A stretch of 64,000 nucleotides of DNA, taken from NCBI RefSeq assembly GCF_026250525.1, contig NZ_CP111054.1, positions 124,001 to 188,000 on the forward strand. Direction: 5' to 3'. Positions 25,744 through 34,451 of this stretch are shown piece after piece (positions within the stretch are counted from its first letter, which is position 1; each line of letters starts with the position of its first letter). The notes beneath the pieces are model-generated. The model saw only the letters and a program-made list of their open reading frames with translations, was not told the origin of the DNA and made no database searches. Both the position numbers and the translations under genes were made by a program. Source of the stretch: Chondrinema litorale. Its GTDB lineage: Bacteria; Bacteroidota; Bacteroidia; Cytophagales; Flammeovirgaceae.

Positions 25744-26396
25744 GTTTACTAGAAGTTGATAGTGTGCAACTGTCTTTTGAAGGCAGAAAAATTCTTTCTA
25801 ATGTTTATTTAAATTGTGCTACCACAGAGATTGTCGGGTTATTAGGTAGGAATGGTGCTGGTAAATCGAGTTTGCTAAAAATAATTTTTGGTTCGCTCAA
25901 AGGTGAGTCTCAAACTGTAAGGTTAAATAAAACCTATTCACCGCAATTGTTTCGGATGCCAAATGCTGTGCATTATATGCCACAAGATGGTTGTGTAATG
26001 GATTATTTTAGTTTTGATGATCTAATAAACATCTTCCAACTACAAGCACATCTCGATAAAATCTTTGAGCTAAAAGAAATTAAGAAGAATAGAAAGAAAC
26101 GCGTAGGAAGCCTTTCTGGTGGCGAAAAAAAGCTCATGGAAATTATCACTCTTTTATATAGTAAAAGTGAATTTGTAATTTTAGACGAACCCTTCTCATA
26201 CTTATCGCCGATCTTAATCGAGAAACTCATTCCTCATTTGCATTATCAGGCTCAAATCAAAGGAATCATTTTAACTGATCACCAGTACGAAACTGTTTTT
26301 CAGGTTTGCAATAAATATTATGTATTAAATCAAGGCATCATCAACCAAGTGCAACAAGTATCTGAACTGGCTGCTTTTGGTTACATTAGACAGTGA
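25740..26396 (+). CDS. ABC transporter ATP-binding protein (short)
   Basis: 218 residues. Walker A GLLGRNGAGKSS (about 33-44), signature LSGGEKKLMEI (about 125-135) and Walker B FVILDEPFS are all present, followed by an H-loop His (TDHQYE). The start is TTG at 25740, overlapping the stop of the preceding gene. No ATG occurs before Walker A in this frame, so TTG must be used. It is the only ABC component here besides the 105-residue membrane protein; a full permease is absent. LptB- or lolD-like roles cannot be excluded. Confidence 0.88.
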   Translation: MSLLEVDSVQLSFEGRKILSNVYLNCATTEIVGLLGRNGAGKSSLLKIIFGSLKGESQTVRLNKTYSPQLFRMPNAVHYMPQDGCVMDYFSFDDLINIFQLQAHLDKIFELKEIKKNRKKRVGSLSGGEKKLMEIITLLYSKSEFVILDEPFSYLSPILIEKLIPHLHYQAQIKGIILTDHQYETVFQVCNKYYVLNQGIINQVQQVSELAAFGYIRQ

Positions 26397-26472
26397 ACAG
26401 ATAACAGTCAACAAGTAACAGTGATCAGTCAACAGTATTCAGTTAACAATTATCATTGGACAGTTATCATTT
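26397..26472. repeat. Short degenerate repeats of an ACAGT(T/C)AACA-like unit
   Basis: The stretch between the ABC ATPase stop and the end of AraR holds several imperfect copies of a 10-14 base unit (ataacagtcaacaa, gtaacagtgatcagtcaaca, attcagttaacaa, ggacagttatc). It has no coding capacity. Such degenerate CAGT-rich tracts occur in intergenic DNA of Bacteroidota in my experience; function unknown. Confidence 0.45.
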
Positions 26473-26501
26473 AATCTTCAAAAAAACAGAAAACCGAACT
26501 A

Positions 26502-27188
26502 TTATAGCTCAAAGTTAAAGCCTTTTACTACGAGTGCTTCGTATTTTTTCTTATCGAATTTATAGAGAAAAGCGCCTTTTTTGGAGGTTTCTTTTTGCTT
26601 CTCGTTGAGCTTCTTCAAAATCCCTTTCGATAGAATTTTCTTGCTAAAATTTCTTCTATCAAAATTAGTTTGGTGAATTACCTCATATAATAATTGTAGC
26701 TCTGGAATAGTAAATTTATCTGGCAGTAGCTCAAAACCAATTGGTTGATATCTGGCTTTTTGTCTAAGCCTTTGTAGGGCTTTCATAATCATCTCATTAT
26801 GGTCGAAAATGAGGTCGGGCATTTCTTCGAGTGTAAACCATTTTCCATTGTGCGACTCCACCAGTTCTTGATCGTGCTCTTCTAGTTTAATAAGCGCGTA
26901 GTAAGCAACAGAAATTACCCTTTCTCCCGGATCACGCTGTACATTACCAAAGCAATGCAACTGCTCCATAAATATATTTGAAAGTCCGGTTAGGTGCTGC
27001 AACAAGTTTTTTGCAGATATATCTAAATCTTCGTCTGGCTGTAAAAATCCTCCTACTAAAGACCAGTTTCCTTTTGAGGGTTCAAAATCTCTTTTGATTA
27101 CAAGGAGTTTTAATTCCTTTTTGTCGAAACCGAAAATAATGCAGTCTAATGCTACTAAAACAGGTTTCTTTTCCTGGTAAAAATCCAC
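26502..27188 (-). CDS. araR: Nudix-type arabinose repressor AraR (NrtR family)
   Basis: 228 residues starting at GTG 27188; a TAG lies two codons upstream in frame, which fixes the start. The N-terminal Nudix-like domain (about 8-150) keeps WSLVGGFLQPDEDL but lacks the catalytic REUXEE glutamates (AKNLLQHLTGL instead), so it should bind a ligand rather than hydrolyse it. The C-terminal winged helix (about 155-228) has TIPELQLLYEVIHQTNFDRR. This layout is that of Bacteroides AraR, a Nudix-derived regulator of L-arabinose genes. It is divergent from araB, with a candidate operator over the araB promoter at 27279-27293. Confidence 0.88.
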   Translation of the reverse strand: MDFYQEKKPVLVALDCIIFGFDKKELKLLVIKRDFEPSKGNWSLVGGFLQPDEDLDISAKNLLQHLTGLSNIFMEQLHCFGNVQRDPGERVISVAYYALIKLEEHDQELVESHNGKWFTLEEMPDLIFDHNEMIMKALQRLRQKARYQPIGFELLPDKFTIPELQLLYEVIHQTNFDRRNFSKKILSKGILKKLNEKQKETSKKGAFLYKFDKKKYEALVVKGFNFEL

Positions 27189-27257
27189 TCGCTATGTTTC
27201 TTTTAGTTGATTCGAAAAAATGGGGTACGCATAATTAATACTACAAATAAAGAAGAA

Positions 27258-27293
27258 TTTTGCAATTATTAAAATTAAGTGTATCTTAGACAC
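27258..27293 (+). promoter_or_regulatory. araB operon promoter with candidate AraR operator
   Basis: A -33-like TTTTG (27258-27262) and a -7-like TATCTTAG (27282-27289, one mismatch to TAnnTTTG) are 19 bases apart, the usual Bacteroidota spacing. The imperfect palindrome GTGTATCTTAGACAC (27279-27293) covers the -7 box. A repressor bound there would block transcription of araB. It lies 47 bases before the araB ATG in the 151-base divergent interval with araR. Assignment of the palindrome to AraR is inference. Confidence 0.55.
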
Positions 27294-27339
27294 ATAATAT
27301 ATACCTATTATAAATAACACCTTATTAGAGCCTAAGAAA

Positions 27340-29025
27340 ATGAAACAAACTAAATACGTGATTGGGATGGATTTCGGTACTGATTCTGTACGTTCTGTTC
27401 TAATTAATGCGGCAGACGGCTCAGAGTTAGCCAGTGCAACATCGGAGTATAAGATGTGGAAAGAGGGCAAATATTGTATCCCTTCTAAAAACCAATTTAG
27501 ACAACACCCATTAGACTACATTGAAAGCATGAAAGAAACCATAAAAGGTGTGCTTTCTGATGTAAGTGAAGACATTCGAGAAAATGTGGTTGGAATGGCA
27601 GTAGATACTACAGGTTCTACTATTATAGCAGTGAATGAAGAAGGTACTCCATTGGCCATGACACCGGAGTTTAAAGAAAACCCCAATGCGATGTTTATTC
27701 TTTGGAAAGACCACACGGCTACCAAAGAAGCGAAAGAAATTAATGAACTAGCTAAAACCTGGGGAGGAGAAGATTATACAAAATACGAAGGAGGAATTTA
27801 TTCATCAGAGTGGTTCTGGGCAAAAATTCTGAGAACTATCAGAGTAGACGACGAGGTGAAGAGTAATGCATACTCATGGTTAGAACACTGTGATTGGATT
27901 CCCGCTATACTTACAGGAGAGACAGACCCCAAGACCTTAAAAAGAAGTCGTTGTGCTGCTGGGCATAAAGCGATGTGGCATAAAGACTTTGGCGGCTTAC
28001 CTCCAGAAGAATTCTTTGTAAAATTGGATCCTCTTTTAGCTGGTACCAGAGATAGGTTGTTTATGGATGAAACCTATACTTCTGATGAAGTAGTTGGTAC
28101 ATTAACTCCTGAGTGGGCAAAAGAACTAGGCTTACCAGAATCAGTAAAAGTAAGTGTAGGTGCATTCGATTCGCACATGGGTGCAGTGGGTGGTGCAGTA
28201 AGCGACTATACATTATGTAGAGTAATTGGTACTTCTACTTGCGACATTTTAGTAGCACCAACCGAAGAAGTAAAAGATATTTTAGTAAGTGGTATTTGTG
28301 GTCAAGTAGATGGTTCTGTAATTCCGGGTATGGAAGGTATGGAAGCTGGCCAGTCTGCTTTTGGCGATATCTATGCTTGGTTTAAAAATGTGTTGGCTTG
28401 GCCAATTAAAAATATTATTAGTGAGAGCACGCTTTTAGATGAAGCTACCAAAGAGAAGCTTATCAAAGAAGCGACAGACGGCATCTTACCTAAGTTAACC
28501 GCAGAAGCAGAAAAAATTCCTTTAGAAACTTCTTTACCAGTAGCCATCGACTGGATGAACGGTAGACGTACTCCAGATGCGAACCAATTATTAAAAGGAG
28601 CTATTACCGGCTTAAACCTCGGTAGCGATGCACCTAGAATTTTCAGGTCTTTGGTAGAAGCTACAGCATTTGGTTCTAGAGCCATTGTAGATCGCTTTCA
28701 GGAACAAGGAGTAAATATCAAAAAGATTATTGCTTTGGGTGGAATTCCTCAAAAATCTCCATTCGTAATGCAAATACTTGCTGATGTTTTAAATAGAAAT
28801 ATCATTGTGGCTTCATCATTACAAACTTGCGCATTGGGAGCTTCCATTTTTGCAGCAACAGCCGCAGGTGTATACGATTCTGTAGCAGAAGCGCAGAAAG
28901 TAATGCAAAGCGGATTTGATAAAGAGTATGAGCCAATTCCTGAGAATGTAGATAAATACAAAGTGTTGTATGCGAAATACAAAGAAATAGGAAAATTCCT
29001 CGAAGAGAAAATTCATACAGACTGA
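27340..29025 (+). CDS. araB: Ribulokinase
   Basis: 561 residues, the usual length for AraB. FGGY-kinase features: the N-terminal phosphate-binding VIGMDFGTDSVRSVLI, the later GAFDSHMGAVGGAV and RVIGTSTCDI segments, and the C-terminal ALGGIPQKSPFVMQILADVL. It phosphorylates L-ribulose to L-ribulose 5-phosphate. First gene of araB-araD-symporter-araA, 22 bases before araD. Neighbouring araD and araA make the assignment secure. Confidence 0.96.
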   Translation: MKQTKYVIGMDFGTDSVRSVLINAADGSELASATSEYKMWKEGKYCIPSKNQFRQHPLDYIESMKETIKGVLSDVSEDIRENVVGMAVDTTGSTIIAVNEEGTPLAMTPEFKENPNAMFILWKDHTATKEAKEINELAKTWGGEDYTKYEGGIYSSEWFWAKILRTIRVDDEVKSNAYSWLEHCDWIPAILTGETDPKTLKRSRCAAGHKAMWHKDFGGLPPEEFFVKLDPLLAGTRDRLFMDETYTSDEVVGTLTPEWAKELGLPESVKVSVGAFDSHMGAVGGAVSDYTLCRVIGTSTCDILVAPTEEVKDILVSGICGQVDGSVIPGMEGMEAGQSAFGDIYAWFKNVLAWPIKNIISESTLLDEATKEKLIKEATDGILPKLTAEAEKIPLETSLPVAIDWMNGRRTPDANQLLKGAITGLNLGSDAPRIFRSLVEATAFGSRAIVDRFQEQGVNIKKIIALGGIPQKSPFVMQILADVLNRNIIVASSLQTCALGASIFAATAAGVYDSVAEAQKVMQSGFDKEYEPIPENVDKYKVLYAKYKEIGKFLEEKIHTD

Positions 29026-29047
29026 GTAATTAAAAAAGAATTTAAAA

Positions 29048-29749
29048 ATGAGTAAATATAAAGAACTGAAAAGGGAAGCATATGAAGCAAACATGCAGCT
29101 TCCCGAGCTGGGATTAGTGCTTTTTACATTTGGTAATGTAAGTGCGGTTGATAGAAACGAAGCTGTATTTGCTATTAAGCCAAGTGGTGTGCCTTATCCG
29201 TCGTTAAAGCCAGAAGATATTGTAATCGTAGATTTTGAGAACAATATTGTGGAGGGTTCTATGCGTCCTTCATCAGACACAAAGACACATGCAGTACTTT
29301 ACAAAACTTGGGATAAAATTGGCGGTATTGTACATACGCATAGTACTTACGCTACTTCTTGGGCGCAATCTCAATTAGATATTCCTATCTTCGGTACTAC
29401 CCACGCAGACCATCTTACCAAAGATATACCTTGTGCTCCGGTAATGAGTCCCGAAATGATTAAAGGCGACTACGAACACGAAACTGGTTACCAGATCATC
29501 AACGATTTCGAAAAAAGAGGATTCTCTTACGAAGAAGTTGAGATGGTGCTAGTATCTAACCACGCTCCGTTTACTTGGGGAAAAAATGCTGAGAAAGCTG
29601 TTTACAATAGTGCAGTTTTAGAAGAGGTAGCTAAAATGGCTTTCCTCACCAGACAAATAAACCCAGAGGCACCAAAATTACCAGATTCTTTAATTAATAA
29701 ACATTATGAGCGTAAGCACGGCAAAGATGCGTATTACGGTCAGTGTTAA
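29048..29749 (+). CDS. araD: L-ribulose-5-phosphate 4-epimerase
   Basis: 233 residues, class II aldolase/epimerase fold. The zinc ligands in HTHSTYATSWAQ (H96, H98) and a third His in the SNHAPFTWGK segment are visible. It converts L-ribulose 5-phosphate to D-xylulose 5-phosphate, the last step before the pentose phosphate pathway. It lies between araB and the symporter in the arabinose operon. Confidence 0.95.
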   Translation: MSKYKELKREAYEANMQLPELGLVLFTFGNVSAVDRNEAVFAIKPSGVPYPSLKPEDIVIVDFENNIVEGSMRPSSDTKTHAVLYKTWDKIGGIVHTHSTYATSWAQSQLDIPIFGTTHADHLTKDIPCAPVMSPEMIKGDYEHETGYQIINDFEKRGFSYEEVEMVLVSNHAPFTWGKNAEKAVYNSAVLEEVAKMAFLTRQINPEAPKLPDSLINKHYERKHGKDAYYGQC

Positions 29750-29789
29750 AGACTAAATATAACAACATACAAACATCAATTATGTAAAT

Positions 29790-31667
29790 ATGGAAAGTAC
29801 CTTCTCGACGCTAGACTATATTATATTTGTAGTCTATTGTATTGTGATAGTCAGTATTGGACTATGGATATCCCGCTCTAAAGGAGGGCAGGAAAAAACT
29901 GCTAAAGATTACTTTTTGGCAGATAATACTTTAACTTGGTGGGCTGTTGGTGCCTCGTTAATTGCAGCAAATATTTCTGCTGAGCACTTTATAGCCATGT
30001 CTGGTTCTGGTTATGCAATTGGTTTAGCTATAGCAGCTTACGAATGGGTTGCAGCAATCTCACTCATTATAGTTGCCAAATATTTTCTCCCTATTTTTCT
30101 TGAGAAGAAAATATATACCATGCCGCAGTTTATCAATATGAGATTTAACAGAAAGGTGAGTACTTTCTTTGCGATCTTCTGGTTGCTAGTGTATGTGTTT
30201 GTAAACCTAACTTCGGTAAGTTACCTCGGTGCATTGGCACTAGAAAAAATAATTGGTGTTCCGCTTATTTGGGGAATTGGCGGTTTGTTAATTTTCTCAG
30301 GATTATATTCTATCTATGGTGGTTTAAGCTCTGTTGCATGGACAGACGTAGTACAAGTAATCTTCTTAGTAGGAGGTGGCTTGGTAACTACTTTTCTTGC
30401 TTTAGAAGCAGTTGGAGAAGGAAGTGTAATGCACGGTTTCAACCACATATATAATGGTGCTAAAGATCACTTTTCTATGATTGTAGAAAAAGGGATGATT
30501 ATGGTGCCAGATGGAGATGGTGGTGAAAAAGATGCTTTTAACGATTTACCCGGCGTTGCTGTATTATTAGGAGGTATGTGGCTAACTAACCTGGGTTACT
30601 GGGGTTTTAACCAGTATATTATTCAAAAAGGTTTGGCTGCTAAGAGTTTGAGAGAAGCAAAACAGGGTTTAATATTCGCAGGTTATTTAAAAATTCTTAT
30701 TCCTTTGTTGGTGGTAATCCCCGGTATTACTGCTTATGTATTAATGACAGATTTTACCCCAGAGCAACTTTCTGTTATGTTGGGCAAACCAGTAGAAGCA
30801 ATTGGTTCTATTGATAAATCTGATGAAGCTTACCCTTGGCTATTGAAAAACTTTGTACCTGTAGGTGTAAGAGGTTTGGCATTTGCTGCACTGGCTGCTG
30901 CTATTGTTTCTTCACTAGCATCTATGATCAACAGTACATCTACCATATTTACGATTGATATCTACAAAGAATTTATTAAACCAGATGCTAACGATAAGCA
31001 GCTTGTAATGGTTGGTAGAATTGTAGCTTTAGTAGCTCTATTAATTGCTTTAGTATTTGCACCATTGCTCAACAGTCTCGATCAAGTATTCCAATACATT
31101 CAAGAGTATACAGGTTTTATTTATCCGGGAGTGGTTTGTGTATTCTCAATGGGTTTATTCTGGAAACAAATTACCTCAAGGGCTGCACTTTGGACTGCTG
31201 CGGTTACCATTCCAATAGGTATTGTATTTAAAGTGGGTTTCCCAGAAATTCCATTTATTCTTAGAATGGGCTATGTGTTTATGATACTTTGTGTTTTTGC
31301 ATCAGTAATAAGTTTCTTCGATAAAGGCGCTCATGTAAAAACCGATTTGCCACCAGTAGGTAAGCAAAAGGTGTTGGTAAACTTGAGTTATGTATTTTTT
31401 ATAGTAGGTGTTGTTGCCCTAGTTCTTGGATTGAGTTTTTCTGGCTCTATGGCAGAACTCGGTTTCGAAGCCATATTTATGATGTCTGTTATGTTCATCA
31501 TGTTAGGTATTATTTTTTACACTAATGCCAAGCTCGATTATGAAGATGTGAAAAAACTTAACTTAGAAAACGCAGCTACACTGTTTAAAACAGATGTTGT
31601 ATTCAATGTTGGAGCCATAGGTATAGTGGCTATAATTAGTGTATTATATGGAGTTTTCTGGTCTTAG
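29790..31667 (+). CDS. Sodium:solute symporter (SSS/SGLT family), probable L-arabinose transporter
   Basis: 625 residues with about 14 transmembrane helices. The SSS family core is clear: the N-terminal SIGLWISRSKG...KDYFLADNTLTWWAVGASL, then ANISAEHFIAMSGSGYA, WTDVVQVIFLVGG and ALAAAIVSSLASMINSTSTI. It would carry a monosaccharide across the inner membrane with sodium. Its place between araD and araA makes L-arabinose the obvious substrate, though this is not shown by the sequence itself. It starts 40 bases after araD. Confidence 0.92.
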   Translation: MESTFSTLDYIIFVVYCIVIVSIGLWISRSKGGQEKTAKDYFLADNTLTWWAVGASLIAANISAEHFIAMSGSGYAIGLAIAAYEWVAAISLIIVAKYFLPIFLEKKIYTMPQFINMRFNRKVSTFFAIFWLLVYVFVNLTSVSYLGALALEKIIGVPLIWGIGGLLIFSGLYSIYGGLSSVAWTDVVQVIFLVGGGLVTTFLALEAVGEGSVMHGFNHIYNGAKDHFSMIVEKGMIMVPDGDGGEKDAFNDLPGVAVLLGGMWLTNLGYWGFNQYIIQKGLAAKSLREAKQGLIFAGYLKILIPLLVVIPGITAYVLMTDFTPEQLSVMLGKPVEAIGSIDKSDEAYPWLLKNFVPVGVRGLAFAALAAAIVSSLASMINSTSTIFTIDIYKEFIKPDANDKQLVMVGRIVALVALLIALVFAPLLNSLDQVFQYIQEYTGFIYPGVVCVFSMGLFWKQITSRAALWTAAVTIPIGIVFKVGFPEIPFILRMGYVFMILCVFASVISFFDKGAHVKTDLPPVGKQKVLVNLSYVFFIVGVVALVLGLSFSGSMAELGFEAIFMMSVMFIMLGIIFYTNAKLDYEDVKKLNLENAATLFKTDVVFNVGAIGIVAIISVLYGVFWS

Positions 31668-31728
31668 AAAGTCCGGCAACAAATTTTGTATTAGCTTAAA
31701 AAAATGAACAACTATTAATGATAATATT

Positions 31729-33228
31729 ATGATTGATTTAAAAGAATTTGAAGTATGGATGATTACAGGTAGCCAACACCTGTACGGAGAAGAAACGCTT
31801 AAGCAAGTAGATGAACACTCTAAAGAAATTGCAGCATACCTAAATGACGCTGCGGCAATTCCCGTTCGCGTGATATTTAAACCAGTAGTAAAAACTCCTG
31901 ATGAAATATATAACATCATTGTGCAGGCGAATGCTGAATCAAAATGTATTGGTCTTATCACTTGGATGCACACTTTCTCACCTGCAAAAATGTGGATCAA
32001 CGGTTTATCAATCCTAAATAAACCATTGCTTCATTTACATACGCAGTACAATCAGGCAATTCCTTGGTCTTCTATAGACATGGATTTTATGAACCTAAAC
32101 CAGTCTGCACACGGTGACAGAGAATTTGGGTTTATGTGTACTAGAATGAAAGTGCGTCGTAAAGTAGTAGTTGGCCACTGGAAAAACCCAGAAGTACTTA
32201 ATAAGATTGGTGTATGGACAAGGGTAGCTTCTGCTTTGGAAGATAGTCGTGGTGGTAAAATCGCTCGTATTGCAGACAACATGCGCGAAGTAGCCGTAAC
32301 CGATGGCGATAAAGTGGAAGCACAAATGAGATTTGGTTACTCAGTAAATGGCTATGGTATTGGTGATGTAGTAAAATTTGTAAACGAAGTTTCTGATAGC
32401 GAAGTAGCTGCTTTATTAAAAGTATACGAAGAAACTTATGAGTTAAGCAAATCTCTATTAGCCGATGGTGCTCAACGTGCATCTCTAGAAGATTCAGCTA
32501 AAATTGAAATTGGTTTAAGAGCATTTTTAGAAAGCGGAAACTTTAAAGGTTTTACCGATAGCTTCGAAGTACTACACGGAATGAAACAATTACCGGGTAT
32601 CGCAACACAACGTCTAATGGCAGACGGTTACGGTTTTGGTGGCGAAGGCGACTGGAAAACTTCTGCCTTAGTAAGAGCCATGAAGGTAATGGCAGTAGGC
32701 TTAGAAGGTGGTAACTCATTTATGGAAGATTATACTTATCACTTCCAACCGGGAGCAGATCGTATTTTAGGTTCTCATATGTTAGAGATTTGTCCTTCAA
32801 TTGCGAAAGGAACTGTTAAATGCGAAGTACATCCTCTATCAATTGGTGGCAAAGAAGACCCTGCTCGTTTGGTGTTCAACGTAGGAGCTGGTGATGCAAT
32901 TAATGCTTCTATGATTGATATGGGAGATCGTTTCAGATTGTTGGTAAATGAGGTTGAAGCAGTTGAAATTCCAGAAGAATTACCAAAATTACCAGTGGCA
33001 AGAGTGCTTTGGGATCCTAAACCAAACTTAAGTACTGCTACAACTGCTTGGATATTAGCTGGTGGAGCACACCATACTTGCTACAGCCAAAATCTAAGTA
33101 CAGAGTACATGGAAGATTTTGCAGATATGTTAGATATCGAATTGGTAACCATCGATGCTGATACTAAGATAAGCAGATTCAAAAACGACTTAAAACTAAA
33201 TGAAGCTTACTATAAATTTAATAGATAA
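31729..33228 (+). CDS. araA: L-arabinose isomerase
   Basis: 499 residues, the typical length for AraA. Recognisable segments are EVWMITGSQHLYGEETL at the N-terminus, TWMHTFSPAKMWI, HTQYNQAIPW, DRYGF-region equivalents (MADGYGFGGEGDWKT) and GNSFMEDYTYHF. The manganese-binding Glu/His residues of the family lie in these motifs. It interconverts L-arabinose and L-ribulose, the first catabolic step. Last gene of the araBD-symporter-araA group; a 335-base gap follows. Confidence 0.97.
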   Translation: MIDLKEFEVWMITGSQHLYGEETLKQVDEHSKEIAAYLNDAAAIPVRVIFKPVVKTPDEIYNIIVQANAESKCIGLITWMHTFSPAKMWINGLSILNKPLLHLHTQYNQAIPWSSIDMDFMNLNQSAHGDREFGFMCTRMKVRRKVVVGHWKNPEVLNKIGVWTRVASALEDSRGGKIARIADNMREVAVTDGDKVEAQMRFGYSVNGYGIGDVVKFVNEVSDSEVAALLKVYEETYELSKSLLADGAQRASLEDSAKIEIGLRAFLESGNFKGFTDSFEVLHGMKQLPGIATQRLMADGYGFGGEGDWKTSALVRAMKVMAVGLEGGNSFMEDYTYHFQPGADRILGSHMLEICPSIAKGTVKCEVHPLSIGGKEDPARLVFNVGAGDAINASMIDMGDRFRLLVNEVEAVEIPEELPKLPVARVLWDPKPNLSTATTAWILAGGAHHTCYSQNLSTEYMEDFADMLDIELVTIDADTKISRFKNDLKLNEAYYKFNR

Positions 33229-33563
33229 GGTAAGCTAAAGATAACCTACAGCTATGAATAAATTTAATATTGCAGGTGAAAAGTAGCTAATACAGTTAAT
33301 CACTTTTCGTAACGGTGGATATAATCTGTATAAGTTTTGAAATACTTTGTTCAGAAAAAATTACCTGTGATGTCAATGTTTTTTTGCAAATGATTAAATG
33401 ATTTAACCGGACCATAAGATTAGTCTTTCAACGTCTTTTGGTACTGGTTAAACCATTTTGTATAGAGATATTAAATTATAATTTTCTAGCAAAAGACCGA
33501 CTAGCAAAGTATTTTCTATTATCATTGAAATTGGTAAATTTATATATACTAACATCCACAATT
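33229..33563 (+). other. Gap between araA and the ECF sigma gene
   Basis: 335 bases with no convincing gene. An imperfect inverted repeat (GTGAAAAGT at 33276-33284 and ACTTTTC at 33302-33308) may mark the end of the ara transcript but lacks a T run. A TTG-started extension of the sigma-factor frame from 33438 exists, but its composition does not look like protein. The promoter of the sigma-factor operon should lie here; I could not identify it. Confidence 0.5.
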
Positions 33564-34274
33564 ATGAAAATGATCGCAAGAGGCTATTACTCTGATAAAG
33601 TTACTGATAGTGATGGGGGGCATCCTGTGAAAGAAAACCACATACCAAAAACATCACAACAGAAATATGACTTACTAGAAGACAAAGCACTTTGGAAAGC
33701 ATTTAAGGAGGGAGATCAGGGCGCATTTGCCCATATCTACAAAACTTATGTACAAACGCTTTTTACTTTTGGTTGCCAAATTGTAAACGATCGAGAACTG
33801 GTTAAAGACTGTATTCAGAACTTATTTATCGATCTAAAAAAACCATCCAAAAAGAATACAGAAATCCTATCTATAAAATCTTATCTGTTTAAATCGATGT
33901 ACAGGAGGGTGATAAGAATGGCGAAGCGAGAAAACAGATACCTTTCTTATAATAATAAATGGGAGAATGAGGGTTTTATGGTTTCTTTCTCTCATGAGCG
34001 CACGCTTATTAATGAGGAGGCATTAAAAGACAAAAAATCCAAAATCGAAAAAGTAGTAAACGAGCTGCCCAACCGCCAGCGAGAAGCTTTTCTTTATCAT
34101 TTTTATGAGGGCTTGAGTTACGAAGAAATTGCCCACGTAATGGATTTGAAAAAAGTACATTCAGCCAGAAAGCTTATTTATAAAGCTATTGGCAAGGTTA
34201 AAGAAAAGTTGAATCCAGCCATAGTTTTAACATCAATTGTTGTTTTACTACTGGTTTTGCTTTTAGTATTTTAA
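33564..34274 (+). CDS. ECF-family RNA polymerase sigma factor with C-terminal membrane helix
   Basis: 236 residues from ATG 33564; a TTG at 33438 would add 42 residues unlike sigma factors. Region sigma-2 (about residues 45-110, EGDQGAFAHIYKTYVQTLFT) and sigma-4 (about 160-218, LPNRQREAFLYHFYEGLSYE) are clear. The C-terminus ends in a hydrophobic stretch (IVLTSIVVLLLVLLLVF) that looks like a membrane anchor. Next genes are FecR and a SusC with an STN domain, the standard order for surface-signalled sigma factors. It should drive transcription of the arabinan uptake and enzyme genes downstream. Confidence 0.93.
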   Translation: MKMIARGYYSDKVTDSDGGHPVKENHIPKTSQQKYDLLEDKALWKAFKEGDQGAFAHIYKTYVQTLFTFGCQIVNDRELVKDCIQNLFIDLKKPSKKNTEILSIKSYLFKSMYRRVIRMAKRENRYLSYNNKWENEGFMVSFSHERTLINEEALKDKKSKIEKVVNELPNRQREAFLYHFYEGLSYEEIAHVMDLKKVHSARKLIYKAIGKVKEKLNPAIVLTSIVVLLLVLLLVF

Positions 34275-34451
34275 AAAGAATCTATCCTGAAAACATTTGT
34301 ATAGCCCTGTAGAGGCCGATAATTCTCTTAGATAAAAAAAAATCAAAAAAAATTGAAAAAAGAGGGACACTTTGAGAAACTAAGTGCTCATGTATATAAA
34401 GAGAGGATTTGATGGACTTACGGGGTTAGTATTTTTGGAAAATATATATGT

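Noticed and set aside
26397..26472. CRISPR array
   Set aside because: The repeated unit is short, degenerate and lacks regular spacers; there are no cas genes.
33438..33563. TTG-started N-terminal extension of the ECF sigma factor
   Set aside because: The 42 extra residues do not resemble a sigma factor N-terminus; the ATG at 33564 fits better.
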